A DNA stretch of 64,000 nucleotides from Comamonadaceae bacterium (GCA_027483665.1 JAIXUC010000010.1:1-64000); one strand, 5' to 3'. Positions 16,988 through 25,937 are shown, counted from the stretch's first letter. The notes: a model not told the origin generated them from the letters alone. Numbers and translations are program-made.

Positions 16988-16988
16988 T

Positions 16989-17966
16989 TCAGCGTCCTCT
17001 TTGGCCGGCTTCGCTGGCACGGGTGAGCCGCAGTTGCGCCAGCGTGAGCACGATCAGGAAAGCAGCCAGAGCCAAAGACGCTGCCGCCGCCAAGCCGTAC
17101 AGGTGGATTTGTTCTGCAAAGCCGGTCTGGTAGATGAACTGCACGATGAAAGTGGTCGCCGAGCCTGGGCCGCCACCGGTGAGCACGAAGACCTCGTCGA
17201 ACACCTGCACTGCACGAATGGCGGCCAGCACCAAAACCACGATCAGGTTGGGCATGAGCAGCGGCAGTGTGATGCGCGTGAGCGTGCGCCATGGGCTGGC
17301 GCGGTCCATCTCGGCAGCTTCGTAGAGGTCACGTGGAATGGCCTGCAGGCCAGCCAGCAAGATGAGCGTGTAGAAACCCATGTGGGCCCAGATGGACACA
17401 AACACCGTCCAGAAGAAAGCCCAGCTGGCGTCGGTCAGCCACTCCACCGGGCTCATGCCGGCGGCCACCAAACCCGCGTTGAAGACACCCTGGCTTTGCA
17501 ACAGCCACTTCCAGATGAGCGCCACCACCACCGGCGAGAGCAGCACGGGGTAGAAGAACACACCGCGCCAAAAGCCTCGGCCGATGATCTTGCGGTTGAG
17601 AACCAGCGCCGTCACCAGAGAGAACAGCACCATCAAACCAACCTGGATCAGGCTGAATTGGAGCGTGTTGCCCATGGCGCGCCAGAACACGTCTTTGCGG
17701 CAGGTGGACAGGTCCAGGTAGTTGCCGCACTCGAACAGAATTTGGAAGTTCTCAGCGCCCGTGAAGGGCCGCTGGAAGGGAAACAGGTTCACGCCCCCGG
17801 TGGTGGCGTAGACCAGGTTGATCAGGATCGGCAGGAAGGTGAACAGGCCGAACACGATCAGGTTGGGGGCGACGAACAACCAACCCAAACGCTGCACGCC
17901 CAGCCAACGCTGCGCCAGCCGAAAAATGGGCTCGAGCAGATCAAAGAAGAAAGACAGCAATCGCAA
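16989..17966 (-). CDS. Sugar ABC transporter permease (MalF type)
   Basis: Inner-membrane permease with six or more helices and the EAA loop DLYEAAEMDRASPWRTLTRI. The TTG at 17966 (LRLLSFFF) is preceded by GGTGGAGC at 8-nt spacing and is favoured; an upstream TTG at 18011 also keeps frame. This gives about 325 aa. It follows the binding-protein gene after a terminator-like hairpin, a common way to lower permease expression relative to the binding protein. Confidence 0.9.
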   Translation of the reverse strand: MRLLSFFFDLLEPIFRLAQRWLGVQRLGWLFVAPNLIVFGLFTFLPILINLVYATTGGVNLFPFQRPFTGAENFQILFECGNYLDLSTCRKDVFWRAMGNTLQFSLIQVGLMVLFSLVTALVLNRKIIGRGFWRGVFFYPVLLSPVVVALIWKWLLQSQGVFNAGLVAAGMSPVEWLTDASWAFFWTVFVSIWAHMGFYTLILLAGLQAIPRDLYEAAEMDRASPWRTLTRITLPLLMPNLIVVLVLAAIRAVQVFDEVFVLTGGGPGSATTFIVQFIYQTGFAEQIHLYGLAAAASLALAAFLIVLTLAQLRLTRASEAGQRGR

Positions 17967-18031
17967 GGGCTCGCTCCACCAGTGGCCGCGCTGGCCAGAA
18001 CAATCAGTCAAACGGGGTACGCGCTATCGAC

Positions 18032-18064
18032 AAAGAAAAGGACCGGGGCGGTGACACCCCGGTC
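18032..18064 (-). terminator. Intrinsic terminator/attenuator between SBP and permease genes
   Basis: On the minus strand GACCGGGG-TGTCACCG-CCCCGGTC is followed by CTTTTCTTT. The 8-bp GC-rich stem lies 78 nt after the binding-protein stop and 65 nt before the permease start. Partial termination here would give excess binding protein over the membrane components. Confidence 0.7.
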
Positions 18065-18142
18065 GCGACCGGCTCAAGAACGGCTGAACACCGCTGCAGC
18101 AGGCGGCCCTGGAAAGAGGGCCGCCGCGCGGTCAAGCGGGGC

Positions 18143-19417
18143 TCACTTTTGAGCTTGCTTGATGGCGTCCTGCATGTCGGTGGAAATCTTGCTTACCGCC
18201 TCGTCGGTGCTCATCTCGCCCACGATGGCCTGTGTCACACGGGCAACGGTGGGCAGCATGATGGCGCGGTTGAACCGGTAGCCTTGGAACTGGTAGGAAG
18301 CCGGTGCCAGCGTGGCTACTCCATTGCCAAAGACACCCAACGCTGCCTGGGCTGCGGGCTGTGCGCCGGGATAGGCCACCTTGCCAGCCAAGCCGGTGTG
18401 GGCAGGAATGTTGTTGGTTCTGGCGGTGAACTCGCGGTAAGACGCCTCAGAGGCCATGAAGTCCAGGAAGGCGGCTGTCAGCTTGGGCGTCTTGCTGGTT
18501 TTGAGGGCCACCCAGGCTGCGCCGCCAGGAATGCCCGAGCAAGCTGCAGGACCGCAGGGGTTGGGCACAGCAACCCAGTCGAACTTGTTGCCCACGTCTC
18601 GCTGCAGGCGGTTGATCTGCCAGCTGCCCGACAGCACCATCACCACGTTGCCGTTGATGAACTCCCCGATGGAGTCGGCGTAGGTGGAGCCGCCCGAACC
18701 CGCCCACACTTCGCGCAGCATGGTGCCGTCTTTGTGCCAGCCCACAAACTTGTTGACAGCGGTTTTGTAGCCGTCGTCGATGACCGGCTCGCCTTGCGCA
18801 TTGAACAGCTTGGCCCCGTAGCTGATGGCAGGGCCAGCAAACCGGTGACCGGAGCGGTCCCAGGCCACAGACGCCTTGGTCTGGGTCGCGCGGGCCACCT
18901 TGCGGGTGGCGTCCATCCACTCGTCCCAAGTGGCCTTCGGGCCGGGCATGGGCACCTTGGCCTGCTCAAACAGGGTCTTGTTCACGTAGGGGCCGGTCAT
19001 GGTCAGCTGCGACATGAAACCGTAGATGCCTCTGTCCCCGGCAGCGGGCCGCAGCCAAGGTGCGGTGGCGCCGAAGTTGGCGTCCCAGTAGCGGCGGTCT
19101 TTCACATCGGCAGAGATGTCCAGGTAGAACTTGGACAGGCCGCCCAGGTCGGTGACGCGCGCGATGTCGGGGCCTTGGCCTGCGGCCAGTTGCACCGGCA
19201 GCTGCTCGACAATGGATTTGTAGGGCACGGTGTCGACGATCACCTTGCTGCCTGGGTTTTGCGCTTCGAATCGCTTGGCCAGTTCTGTGGTCACCTCGCA
19301 TTCCACGCCGTCCTGGTAGCACATGACACGGATTTCATTCGATTGAGCTTGAGCAAGCGTGGCGGCTAAGGCCAAGCCCGCAAAGAAGACCACGGGTCGG
19401 ATGCGAAAAGATTTCAC
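18143..19417 (-). CDS. Sugar ABC transporter substrate-binding protein
   Basis: Periplasmic extracellular solute-binding protein (family 1 type) of 424 aa. GTG start at 19417 follows CCAGGAGACTTCC. A signal peptide (about 1-24) has the hydrophobic core VVFFAGLALAATLAQA. Typical blocks are LAKRFEAQNPGSKVIVDTVP and QLAAGQGPDIARVTD. By context it would bind a glycosylated sulfosugar or alpha-glucoside such as sulfoquinovosyl glycerol; ligand residues cannot be confirmed here. It is the first gene of the minus-strand operon, divergent from the esterase. Confidence 0.92.
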   Translation of the reverse strand: MKSFRIRPVVFFAGLALAATLAQAQSNEIRVMCYQDGVECEVTTELAKRFEAQNPGSKVIVDTVPYKSIVEQLPVQLAAGQGPDIARVTDLGGLSKFYLDISADVKDRRYWDANFGATAPWLRPAAGDRGIYGFMSQLTMTGPYVNKTLFEQAKVPMPGPKATWDEWMDATRKVARATQTKASVAWDRSGHRFAGPAISYGAKLFNAQGEPVIDDGYKTAVNKFVGWHKDGTMLREVWAGSGGSTYADSIGEFINGNVVMVLSGSWQINRLQRDVGNKFDWVAVPNPCGPAACSGIPGGAAWVALKTSKTPKLTAAFLDFMASEASYREFTARTNNIPAHTGLAGKVAYPGAQPAAQAALGVFGNGVATLAPASYQFQGYRFNRAIMLPTVARVTQAIVGEMSTDEAVSKISTDMQDAIKQAQK

Positions 19418-19487
19418 GGAAGTCTCCTGGTAATGGGTGTAAAAAATATAGGGCAAGTGGCCCCCAGACGGCCTATCGTTTGTACGA

Positions 19488-20465
19488 ATGATGAATGACT
19501 TTTCTGAGCTTGCTGCGCTCGATGGCGAGGCCCTGGCATACACCGAGCACCTGTTTGGCGGGCTGGTGCCAGCCACCGAGGCGCTCCACACCCGCCTGAT
19601 GCACCGCTTGGACATGCCCAGCCACAAGCTGGAGCTTTGGCGCGTGAGCCTGGGCGAGCCCGCTTGGTTGCACTGGACGCTGCACGTGGCGCTGCCGCAC
19701 CCTGCACCGCAGCCCTCGGTTTTGCTGAGCCCGGACGGATGCTGGCCCCAAGTGCTGAGCGATGGCGCCACTCGGGCCACCCTCAACGCCGGTCTGGCGC
19801 TGGCCTGGTTCAACCGCCTGGAGCTGGCAGAAGACGCGCCCGACGCGCAACGCCGCGGACCGGTGTTTGGGCGTTGGCCAAAACGAGGCTTTGGCGCCCT
19901 CGCAGCCTGGGCTTGGGGGCTGCACCGCTGCGTGGACGCCCTGCTTTTGACAGGACATTTCCAGGCCGGTCGCATCGGCGTGGTCGGCCATTCGCGCGGT
20001 GGCAAGGCCGCCCTGCTGGCTGGTGCAAGCGATGCGCGCATTGGGGCCACGGTGTCGCACAACAGCGGCACCGGGGGTGCTGCATCTTTTCAATGCGTAG
20101 GCGCTGGCAGCGAGAGCCTTCACGCGTTGGCGGCGCGCTTTCCGCACTGGCTGGGCATCGATGCCGCGCAAGCCGACACGCAGCAGCGCATCGTGTCCCT
20201 GGACAGCTTGGCTTTGCTGCGGGCCATCGCGCCACGGGGTTTGTGCCTGCTGCAAGCCGAGGACGACCTTTGGGCGAACCCCGAGGGAACCCGGCACAAC
20301 GCTCGGCAGCTGCGCCCGGTCTGGGAAGCCCTGAACGCCAGCGATCGGCTTGAATACTTGCCCCGCTCCGGCGGCCACGCCATGACCGAGCCGGATTGGC
20401 AAAACGCAGCGCGGTTCGTGGCCCGGGTGCTTCAGCCCTCGCCCAGCAACTGGGCCAAACCGTAG
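19488..20465 (+). CDS. Alpha/beta-hydrolase (putative esterase, CE15/acetylxylan-esterase-like)
   Basis: A 325-aa alpha/beta-hydrolase. The nucleophile elbow is GRIGVVGHSRGGKAALLAGA (Ser at about 167) and the C-terminal catalytic His lies in RSGGHAM. The DGCWP segment before the elbow resembles carbohydrate esterases. No signal peptide is seen. Divergence from the binding-protein gene suggests a link to the same substrate, for example removal of acyl or ester groups from the imported glycoside; that is inference. Its end overlaps the convergent oxidoreductase by 34 nt. Confidence 0.78.
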   Translation: MMNDFSELAALDGEALAYTEHLFGGLVPATEALHTRLMHRLDMPSHKLELWRVSLGEPAWLHWTLHVALPHPAPQPSVLLSPDGCWPQVLSDGATRATLNAGLALAWFNRLELAEDAPDAQRRGPVFGRWPKRGFGALAAWAWGLHRCVDALLLTGHFQAGRIGVVGHSRGGKAALLAGASDARIGATVSHNSGTGGAASFQCVGAGSESLHALAARFPHWLGIDAAQADTQQRIVSLDSLALLRAIAPRGLCLLQAEDDLWANPEGTRHNARQLRPVWEALNASDRLEYLPRSGGHAMTEPDWQNAARFVARVLQPSPSNWAKP

Positions 20466-21571
20466 GGGCCCTGAACCAGATCGACCACCTGACCGGTTCT
20501 GGCCGACTCTTGCGCGGCCAAGCCCATGACCACCGCGGCCAAGCCGTCGCGCAGCGTCACTTCCACACGCCCCTGCCCGCGCACCGCGGCATTGAAACGT
20601 TGGTGCTGGTAGAGCGTGGAGCCGTTGTGGTCGCCTGCGGCCAGGGCCACTGGGTCCACCGGCACATCGAGTTCACGTGGCCCTTTGGGTTGGCGCGGGC
20701 TGACCACCACTTTGGGCACCGGGGGCTCGCCCAGATGCGCTGGCCAAAAGCGGCCCGGACCGGGCACGAAGCACTCCGCCTTGCCCAAGGGGCCCACCAC
20801 GGAAATCTCTTCTTGGTACCGAGCGCCCTCGGCAAACATGCACAGCTCCAGCAGCGCGCGTTGGCCACTGGCGAAGTCCACCACCACATAGGCGTTGTCC
20901 AGGATGTCTGGGACACCTTCGGGGTAGCGTTCATCCAGGTGGTTGTTGGCCACGGAGGCCGAGGCATACACCCGCACCGGCTCGCTGCGGGTCATGTGGC
21001 GCATGAGGTCGAAGAAGTGGCAGCACTTCTCCACCAGCGTGCCGCCGGTGTACCGGTTGAAGCGGTTCCAGTCGCCCACCTTCACCAGAAACGGAAACCG
21101 GTGCTCGCGGATCGAGAGCATCGTGGCCCGGCCGGTGTGCTGCGCGCTGTGTACTTCTTCGGTCAAACGCGCCACGGGCGGCATGTAGCGGTACTCCATC
21201 GCCACCCAGATCGGCGCGCCATAACGGGCATCCAAGGCCGCCAAAGAGCGCACCTCGTCGAGCGAGGTGCAGGCGGGCTTTTCCAGCAACACGGGCAGTG
21301 CCCGAAGCTCCGCGATCTGGCGCAACTGTTCTGCATGGCGGAAGTTGGGGCTGGCAATCAGCAAGCAGTCCACGTCGGGTGACTGCACTACCTCGGCCAA
21401 GCTGGCGGCGCGTTGTGAACCGGGTGCCAAGGCCAAGCTGCTCTGGGCCATGGCGTCGTCGGGCTCGAAGATGCTGGTCACCGAGGCCCCGGGCAGCAAG
21501 GCGATGTTGCGCAAGTGCTCTTGGCCCATCATTCCGCAGCCAATGATTCCGTAACGTACCGAAGTGCTCAA
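20432..21571 (-). CDS. Gfo/Idh/MocA-family oxidoreductase
   Basis: NAD(P)-dependent sugar/inositol-type dehydrogenase of 379 aa. The N-terminal Rossmann motif is YGIIGCGMMGQEHL, the conserved EKP motif is VLLEKPAC (about 96-103), and the C-terminal domain has GGTLVEKCCHFFDLMRHM with the catalytic His. The start is TTG 21571 with AGGAG 9 nt upstream; an open frame extends further but is built from tandem repeats. Substrate unknown; it may process a sugar released by the neighbouring GH31. Confidence 0.88.
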   Translation of the reverse strand: MSTSVRYGIIGCGMMGQEHLRNIALLPGASVTSIFEPDDAMAQSSLALAPGSQRAASLAEVVQSPDVDCLLIASPNFRHAEQLRQIAELRALPVLLEKPACTSLDEVRSLAALDARYGAPIWVAMEYRYMPPVARLTEEVHSAQHTGRATMLSIREHRFPFLVKVGDWNRFNRYTGGTLVEKCCHFFDLMRHMTRSEPVRVYASASVANNHLDERYPEGVPDILDNAYVVVDFASGQRALLELCMFAEGARYQEEISVVGPLGKAECFVPGPGRFWPAHLGEPPVPKVVVSPRQPKGPRELDVPVDPVALAAGDHNGSTLYQHQRFNAAVRGQGRVEVTLRDGLAAVVMGLAAQESARTGQVVDLVQGPYGLAQLLGEG

Positions 21572-21704
21572 GGTGCTGTCTCCTGTCCAAATATGGCGAA
21601 TGCGGGAGGCTTGAAGTGTGCAACACAGGGTGGGCCACAGGGCTGCAGCCCGGCGTCTTCGCTGGGCCTGTCGCCGGTGGTGGCTGCTAAGCCCTGAGTT
21701 GAGT

Positions 21705-21764
21705 GGCTGGTTCGAGGGCGGCTGGTTCGAGGGCGGCTGGTTCGAGGGCGGCAGGTTCGAGGGG
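21705..21764. repeat. Four tandem copies of a 15-bp unit
   Basis: The unit GGCTGGTTCGAGGGC occurs at 21705, 21720 and 21735, with a variant fourth copy at 21750. It lies upstream of the oxidoreductase start in a gene-free stretch. It would encode an SNQPP-type repeat if translated on the minus strand, but it lies before the ribosome site. Confidence 0.9.
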
Positions 21765-21822
21765 CGGCTGCTGGCGCTGCGCTGGCAAGGTGGTTTAGCG
21801 CGGCACGACGGGGGGCTGGCTC

Positions 21823-22080
21823 CGCTCATGTCCCCCGGCCTTGGCCTGCGGCCAAAGCCTCCTCCTCTACTTCGCTGCGCCAGCCCCCCGCCGCACTGCG
21901 CTTGGGCGTAGACGTTGGCGTGCCGCTGTCGGGTGCGCCACAGGCATTCGGGCTGAGCGCGAACGGTGGGGAGTTCAGTCCGAGCGCTCAGTTGTGGGTG
22001 GCTCGAGCGGGTGTGGTGTGCTGCAGAGCGAAGTCAAGGAGGAGGCTTTGGCCGCAGGCCAAGGCCGGGGGACATGAGCG
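21823..22080. repeat. 57-bp inverted repeat pair with 144-bp spacer
   Basis: Arm 21823-21879 is the reverse complement of 22024-22080 with four mismatches. The core TTTGGCCGCAGGCCAAGGCC is itself nearly palindromic. The 144-nt spacer has no convincing gene. The whole gene-free region 21572-22160 consists of this element, the 15-bp tandem repeats and GC-rich filler. It could be a MITE-like element or a family of intergenic repeats. Confidence 0.85.
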
Positions 22081-22160
22081 GCGCAGCACACCGCGCCCTT
22101 TCGAGCTTGAAGCAGCGCTGCCCGCGCTGCAGGCTTGAGGAAACGCTGCCGCCAAGTAAC

Positions 22161-25100
22161 TCAGCCCATCAACTCCACCCGCAGGCCCTGCTCCACCAGC
22201 AACTCAGCGACCGTGCCCACGTGGTGGTAGCGAACAAAGCTTTCGCCTTCGAGTTCGAAGCCGCCTGCAGCAAACCACTGGCCGTGCAGCACCACACGGT
22301 CTTGCGCGTCGCCCTGCACCAGCCACTGCACCGCTTGCGCCAAACCGGTGTCCCACAGGCTGCGCCTTGCGCCTTGCAGCACGTCGCTCAAGCCCATCAC
22401 CAAGGTTTGAGCGCCGGGGTCAGACAGGTCCCAGCGCTCCAGCGTTTGCAAGCGGCTGTCGGGCACGTTACGCAGGTCCAGCAGCACACCCTCGCCCAGC
22501 AAAGCCAGCGTGTCGATGCCGCTGCCGCCGGCCACGCGCATCACGTCGCCTGGGCCGCCTTGGGCGCTGCTCAGGGCTTGAACGTTGGAGGCGTTCAGCT
22601 CGAAGCGGTCGTTGCCTGCACCGCCGTAGAGCACGTCTGCGCCGCCGCCGCCCACCAGCGTGTCATCGCCCTGAGCGCCCGAGAAGCGGTCTGAGCCCCA
22701 GCCGCCCACGATGCGGTCATCGCCTTCTGTGCCCATGACATCCAGCGCGCTCCAGGTGGGGTCTGCGTCGGCTTCGATGACCCAGGTGGCTTCACCAGTC
22801 CGGGAGTAAAGGCTGGTCGCCACCCAATCGGCCAAGCCGTCGCCGTCTACATCGCCTGCCGGGCCCACTTGCCGACCCCAACTGTCGGCGCGCCACCAGC
22901 CGTCGCCGGTGATGGCCAGGCCACCTGGGCCGCCTTGAAGAATGGCGGGGGCTGAAACCACGTCGGTCTGGCTGCGACCGAACACGATGACCAAGCCACC
23001 TGCAAAGCCGTTGATGCTGTCGGCGCAAACCGCCAAGTCGTTCAAGCCGTCGCCGTTCACGTCGCCCACTGAAAAGGCCATGGCGCCCGAGTCGCCGTCC
23101 TGCCCGCTCAGCTCGGTGATGTCAATGCGAAAGCCGGCGGCTTGACCTGCCCTCATGGGTTGGCCGTTGCTCACGGTGACGTCAGCGGTGTCGGCATCAC
23201 CAAAAACCACCAAGGCTGAAGAGATCCGTTCCCCGCTGTTATCGGACGATGAAAAGTACAGGTCATCGAAGCCGTCGCCATTCACATCCCCTGCGGCGCT
23301 TGGCACGACCCATGCGCCCCGCACCCCCGCAATGAGGTAGCCGCTCTCGCCGGGCTGCCTCAAATCAACGGGCCTAGGGTTGCGGCTGCCCAGCACGACG
23401 GTGATTTGATTGGTCCAAGGGCCACCAGGCACGTTGAAGCCGACGTAGGTGACGATGTCGTCCAGGCCGTCGCCGTTCAAGTCGCCTGCAAAAGCCACGC
23501 TGTTGAGCCGATCGCCGCTGAGGCGCAGACCGCCCAGACCGGCTTGCAAGTCCTGCGCAGTCCTTGCGCTGTCGCGTGGTTCGGTGCTGCCATAGACGAG
23601 GTAGAGGCCATCGGCGGCCGCGACGATCACATCCAGCAGCCCGTCGCCATTGAAGTCGCCACTGCCGTCCATCAGCTCATACGAACCCCTTTGTGGCTGG
23701 AGGGTGGCGAGGTGTTGCACGCTGATGCTGGCCCCCACCGGGGAGCCCACCGATTGCATCAGAAGCACTTGCCCGCGGTCGTCCCACACCAGCCACTCTG
23801 GGCTCGGCTCATCGCCCAGACCACTGCGCGCTGAAAAGTCCCGCACATCTGCGCCGAACAAGGTCACAGAGGCCGTGGTGCCAGTGGTCGATGGGCCGTA
23901 CCACGTGACGGGCAGCCCCCCGTCTGGCGACGTTATGCCGGCAGTCAACAGATCGGCCAGCCCGTCACGGTCCAGATCAGCGGCAGCACGTGCGAAGTGG
24001 CCGAAGAGGCCGGTGGTCGCTATTTGTCCCGCGGACTGCAGCACCTGCACCGCCTCAGGCGCGCTCTGTTGCAAGCTGGCCAGCGTGCGCGGGTCGTGTG
24101 GCACCAGGGCTTGCAGCTCGGCCAAGCTGTCAACCTCGTGGCCATCGTCTGCACTGTTGGCAATGGCTAGGCGTACGCGGTTCAGGTTGCTGTCGCTCAA
24201 GCCTCTTAAGCCGAAGGCTTGCAAGTCTTGCAAGCTCAAGGCGCTGCCGGGCTGGCGGCCAGCGGCCACGTCCAACAAGCGGTCCACCAAAGCGCCCAGT
24301 GTGTTCAGCTCCGCCACACGGTCAACCGATCCAAGGTCTTGCAGACCCAGCAGTTGCACCAACAACTGCTGGGCTGATGCGTTGCTTTGCACCAGCGGCT
24401 GGCCCGTGGCTTCGTCTTTGCCCATTCGCACCGCTGCGCTGCCCACGCGTGCGCCTACGCGCACCCAGTCGCTGGGCTCGGGGTTGGCTTGAGTCAGGTC
24501 CGGCCGCGTGCCATCGGCCTCGGCACGGATGCGCTGCCACGACGCCACCAGGGCCTGCACCTGGGTGTCCGTCGCAACCGCGGCGCCGTCCACATCTCCA
24601 GTGGCCAGCACATCGGCCAAGGACAGCAGCTCTTCTTCAGAAAAGTTGGCCGCCGCGGCCACGCCTGCGGCGACGTATTCGGCCCGCGTTGGTATGGGCG
24701 GCTCATTGGTCGGCGGTGGGTCGCTGGGCGGAAGGCCATCAAAGTAAAACTGGGCGAACTCGACGATCGAGGAAGGCGCAGGCGCAGGTGGCGGTGGCGG
24801 TGGCGGTGGTGGTGGTGGTGGTGCGACGTCCGGCGCATCTTGGGCACTGCCTGCCGATCGCCCTATGGCCAGCAGCGGTGGCGCAAAGAGTAAAGACAGC
24901 CATACCAGCAGCGGCCAGTCGTCTGCTGTGGTTTTGGGCTGCTTCGCTGGGGACAGATCGCTCGCCCCGGAGTGGCTCCAGGTGGCAGTTTGCGGGGCCA
25001 GCGCTGCGGCGAGGTCAACACCGCTGCCGGTGGATGCCAGCAAGTCGTGTGCCGACGGCGCGGCTTGTGTGGCAGAGGAGGCATTCGGGAACTCCGGGCC

Positions 25101-25370
25101 ACAACCTTGGACAGTTTCTGAGCCACGCTGTGGATCGAGCAGGGTGTTGGTGTCATCGGTCTTGTCTTGGCCGCTCGGGGCCAGCGCTTGGCCCGAGCAT
25201 GGCGGAGGTCTGGTGGTGCGTTGGGTGGGGCTGTGTGCCGGTGGTGTCACTGCGGGTGCCTCAGACAAGGGGGTGCAACATGCTCCGCAGCGAGCACCGA
25301 TGTGTCTTGTGAAAGCGCCAGCAGTGGCGACTGATGCTGTTCGGGTGCTTGGCGAGTTGGCGCAATCCAA
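22161..25370 (-). CDS. FG-GAP repeat and RTX-type calcium-binding protein
   Basis: A large (up to 1069 aa) probable surface or secreted protein. The first ~150 residues are low complexity, then a hydrophobic segment WPLLVWLSLLFAPPLLAIG and a run of 12 prolines. At least five Ca-binding FG-GAP/VCBS motifs follow (DFNGDGLLDV, DLNGDGLDDI, DVNGDGFDDL, DVNGDGLNDL, DVDGDGLADW), then RTX-like nonapeptides (GSDRFSGAQGDD, GGGGADVLYGGAGND). C-terminal RTX repeats suggest type I secretion, but no ABC/HlyD genes are adjacent. The TTG at 25370 is the only start near the frame's beginning; the true N-terminus is uncertain. It may begin later. Confidence 0.75.
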   Translation of the reverse strand: MDCANSPSTRTASVATAGAFTRHIGARCGACCTPLSEAPAVTPPAHSPTQRTTRPPPCSGQALAPSGQDKTDDTNTLLDPQRGSETVQGCGPEFPNASSATQAAPSAHDLLASTGSGVDLAAALAPQTATWSHSGASDLSPAKQPKTTADDWPLLVWLSLLFAPPLLAIGRSAGSAQDAPDVAPPPPPPPPPPPPAPAPSSIVEFAQFYFDGLPPSDPPPTNEPPIPTRAEYVAAGVAAAANFSEEELLSLADVLATGDVDGAAVATDTQVQALVASWQRIRAEADGTRPDLTQANPEPSDWVRVGARVGSAAVRMGKDEATGQPLVQSNASAQQLLVQLLGLQDLGSVDRVAELNTLGALVDRLLDVAAGRQPGSALSLQDLQAFGLRGLSDSNLNRVRLAIANSADDGHEVDSLAELQALVPHDPRTLASLQQSAPEAVQVLQSAGQIATTGLFGHFARAAADLDRDGLADLLTAGITSPDGGLPVTWYGPSTTGTTASVTLFGADVRDFSARSGLGDEPSPEWLVWDDRGQVLLMQSVGSPVGASISVQHLATLQPQRGSYELMDGSGDFNGDGLLDVIVAAADGLYLVYGSTEPRDSARTAQDLQAGLGGLRLSGDRLNSVAFAGDLNGDGLDDIVTYVGFNVPGGPWTNQITVVLGSRNPRPVDLRQPGESGYLIAGVRGAWVVPSAAGDVNGDGFDDLYFSSSDNSGERISSALVVFGDADTADVTVSNGQPMRAGQAAGFRIDITELSGQDGDSGAMAFSVGDVNGDGLNDLAVCADSINGFAGGLVIVFGRSQTDVVSAPAILQGGPGGLAITGDGWWRADSWGRQVGPAGDVDGDGLADWVATSLYSRTGEATWVIEADADPTWSALDVMGTEGDDRIVGGWGSDRFSGAQGDDTLVGGGGADVLYGGAGNDRFELNASNVQALSSAQGGPGDVMRVAGGSGIDTLALLGEGVLLDLRNVPDSRLQTLERWDLSDPGAQTLVMGLSDVLQGARRSLWDTGLAQAVQWLVQGDAQDRVVLHGQWFAAGGFELEGESFVRYHHVGTVAELLVEQGLRVELMG

Positions 25371-25380
25371 CAGCAGAAGT

Positions 25381-25427
25381 CTTCGACGAGGCCTGTGCTG
25401 AGCTTGCCGAAGGGCTCAGCCCGAACG
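25381..25427. repeat. REP-like palindromic element
   Basis: Contains GCTGAGC-TTGCCGAAGGG-type sequence with the 7-bp inverted repeat GCTGAGC/GCTCAGC (25397-25420) and flanks CTTCGACGAGGCCTGT and CCGAACGG. Sequences of this form are abundant intergenic repeats in Burkholderiales. It lies between the acetyltransferase and FG-GAP genes and may act as a terminator for the former. Confidence 0.7.
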
Positions 25428-25483
25428 GGAATAGATCGGTCCGTTCCTACTTTGCAGGCCCGCAGCCTGCGGACGGCCAGCAA

Positions 25484-25930
25484 TCAACCAGGGCGCAGCA
25501 TCTGCACATGCCAGATGCCATCTTCCAGGTAAGGCTCGCTATCGGTCACAAAACCGTGGCTGCCGTAGAAGGCTTGGAGGTGCGCTTGGGCACCGATGCG
25601 AATGGGCTGCTGGCCCCACTGCGCTTCGAGCTGCTGCACCGCTTGGCGCATCAGCACGTGCCCCAGCCCTGAGCCACGCGCTGCGGGTGCCGTGACAACG
25701 CGGCCCACGCTGGCCTCTGCGTAGACCACACCCGCCTGGAAACACCGGGCGCAGGCCTGAAGCTGACCTCGGTCGTCCACGCCCAGCACGTGCATGGCGC
25801 GCGGGTCCAGCCCGTCGATGTCTTGAAAGGCGCAAGCCTGCTCGACCACAAACACTGCGCTGCGCAGGGCAAGCAAGTCGTGCAGTTGCTGCAGGCTCAG
25901 TTGGTCAAAGCTGAAAAACTGCCAGTTCAC
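25484..25930 (-). CDS. elaA: GNAT-family acetyltransferase (ElaA type)
   Basis: A 148-aa GNAT enzyme using acetyl-CoA. ElaA hallmarks are LLALRSAVFVVEQACAFQDIDGLD at the N-terminal half, the acetyl-CoA-binding block VVTAPAARGSGLGHVLM (about 77-93) and AFYGSHGFV near the end. The acceptor substrate is not established for this family. It follows the thioesterase gene by 7 nt. Confidence 0.9.
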   Translation of the reverse strand: MNWQFFSFDQLSLQQLHDLLALRSAVFVVEQACAFQDIDGLDPRAMHVLGVDDRGQLQACARCFQAGVVYAEASVGRVVTAPAARGSGLGHVLMRQAVQQLEAQWGQQPIRIGAQAHLQAFYGSHGFVTDSEPYLEDGIWHVQMLRPG

Positions 25931-25937
25931 AGACCAC

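Noticed and set aside
21705-21764. Tandem array as a CRISPR
   Set aside because: The units are 15 bp and directly adjacent with no unique spacers; no cas genes are present.
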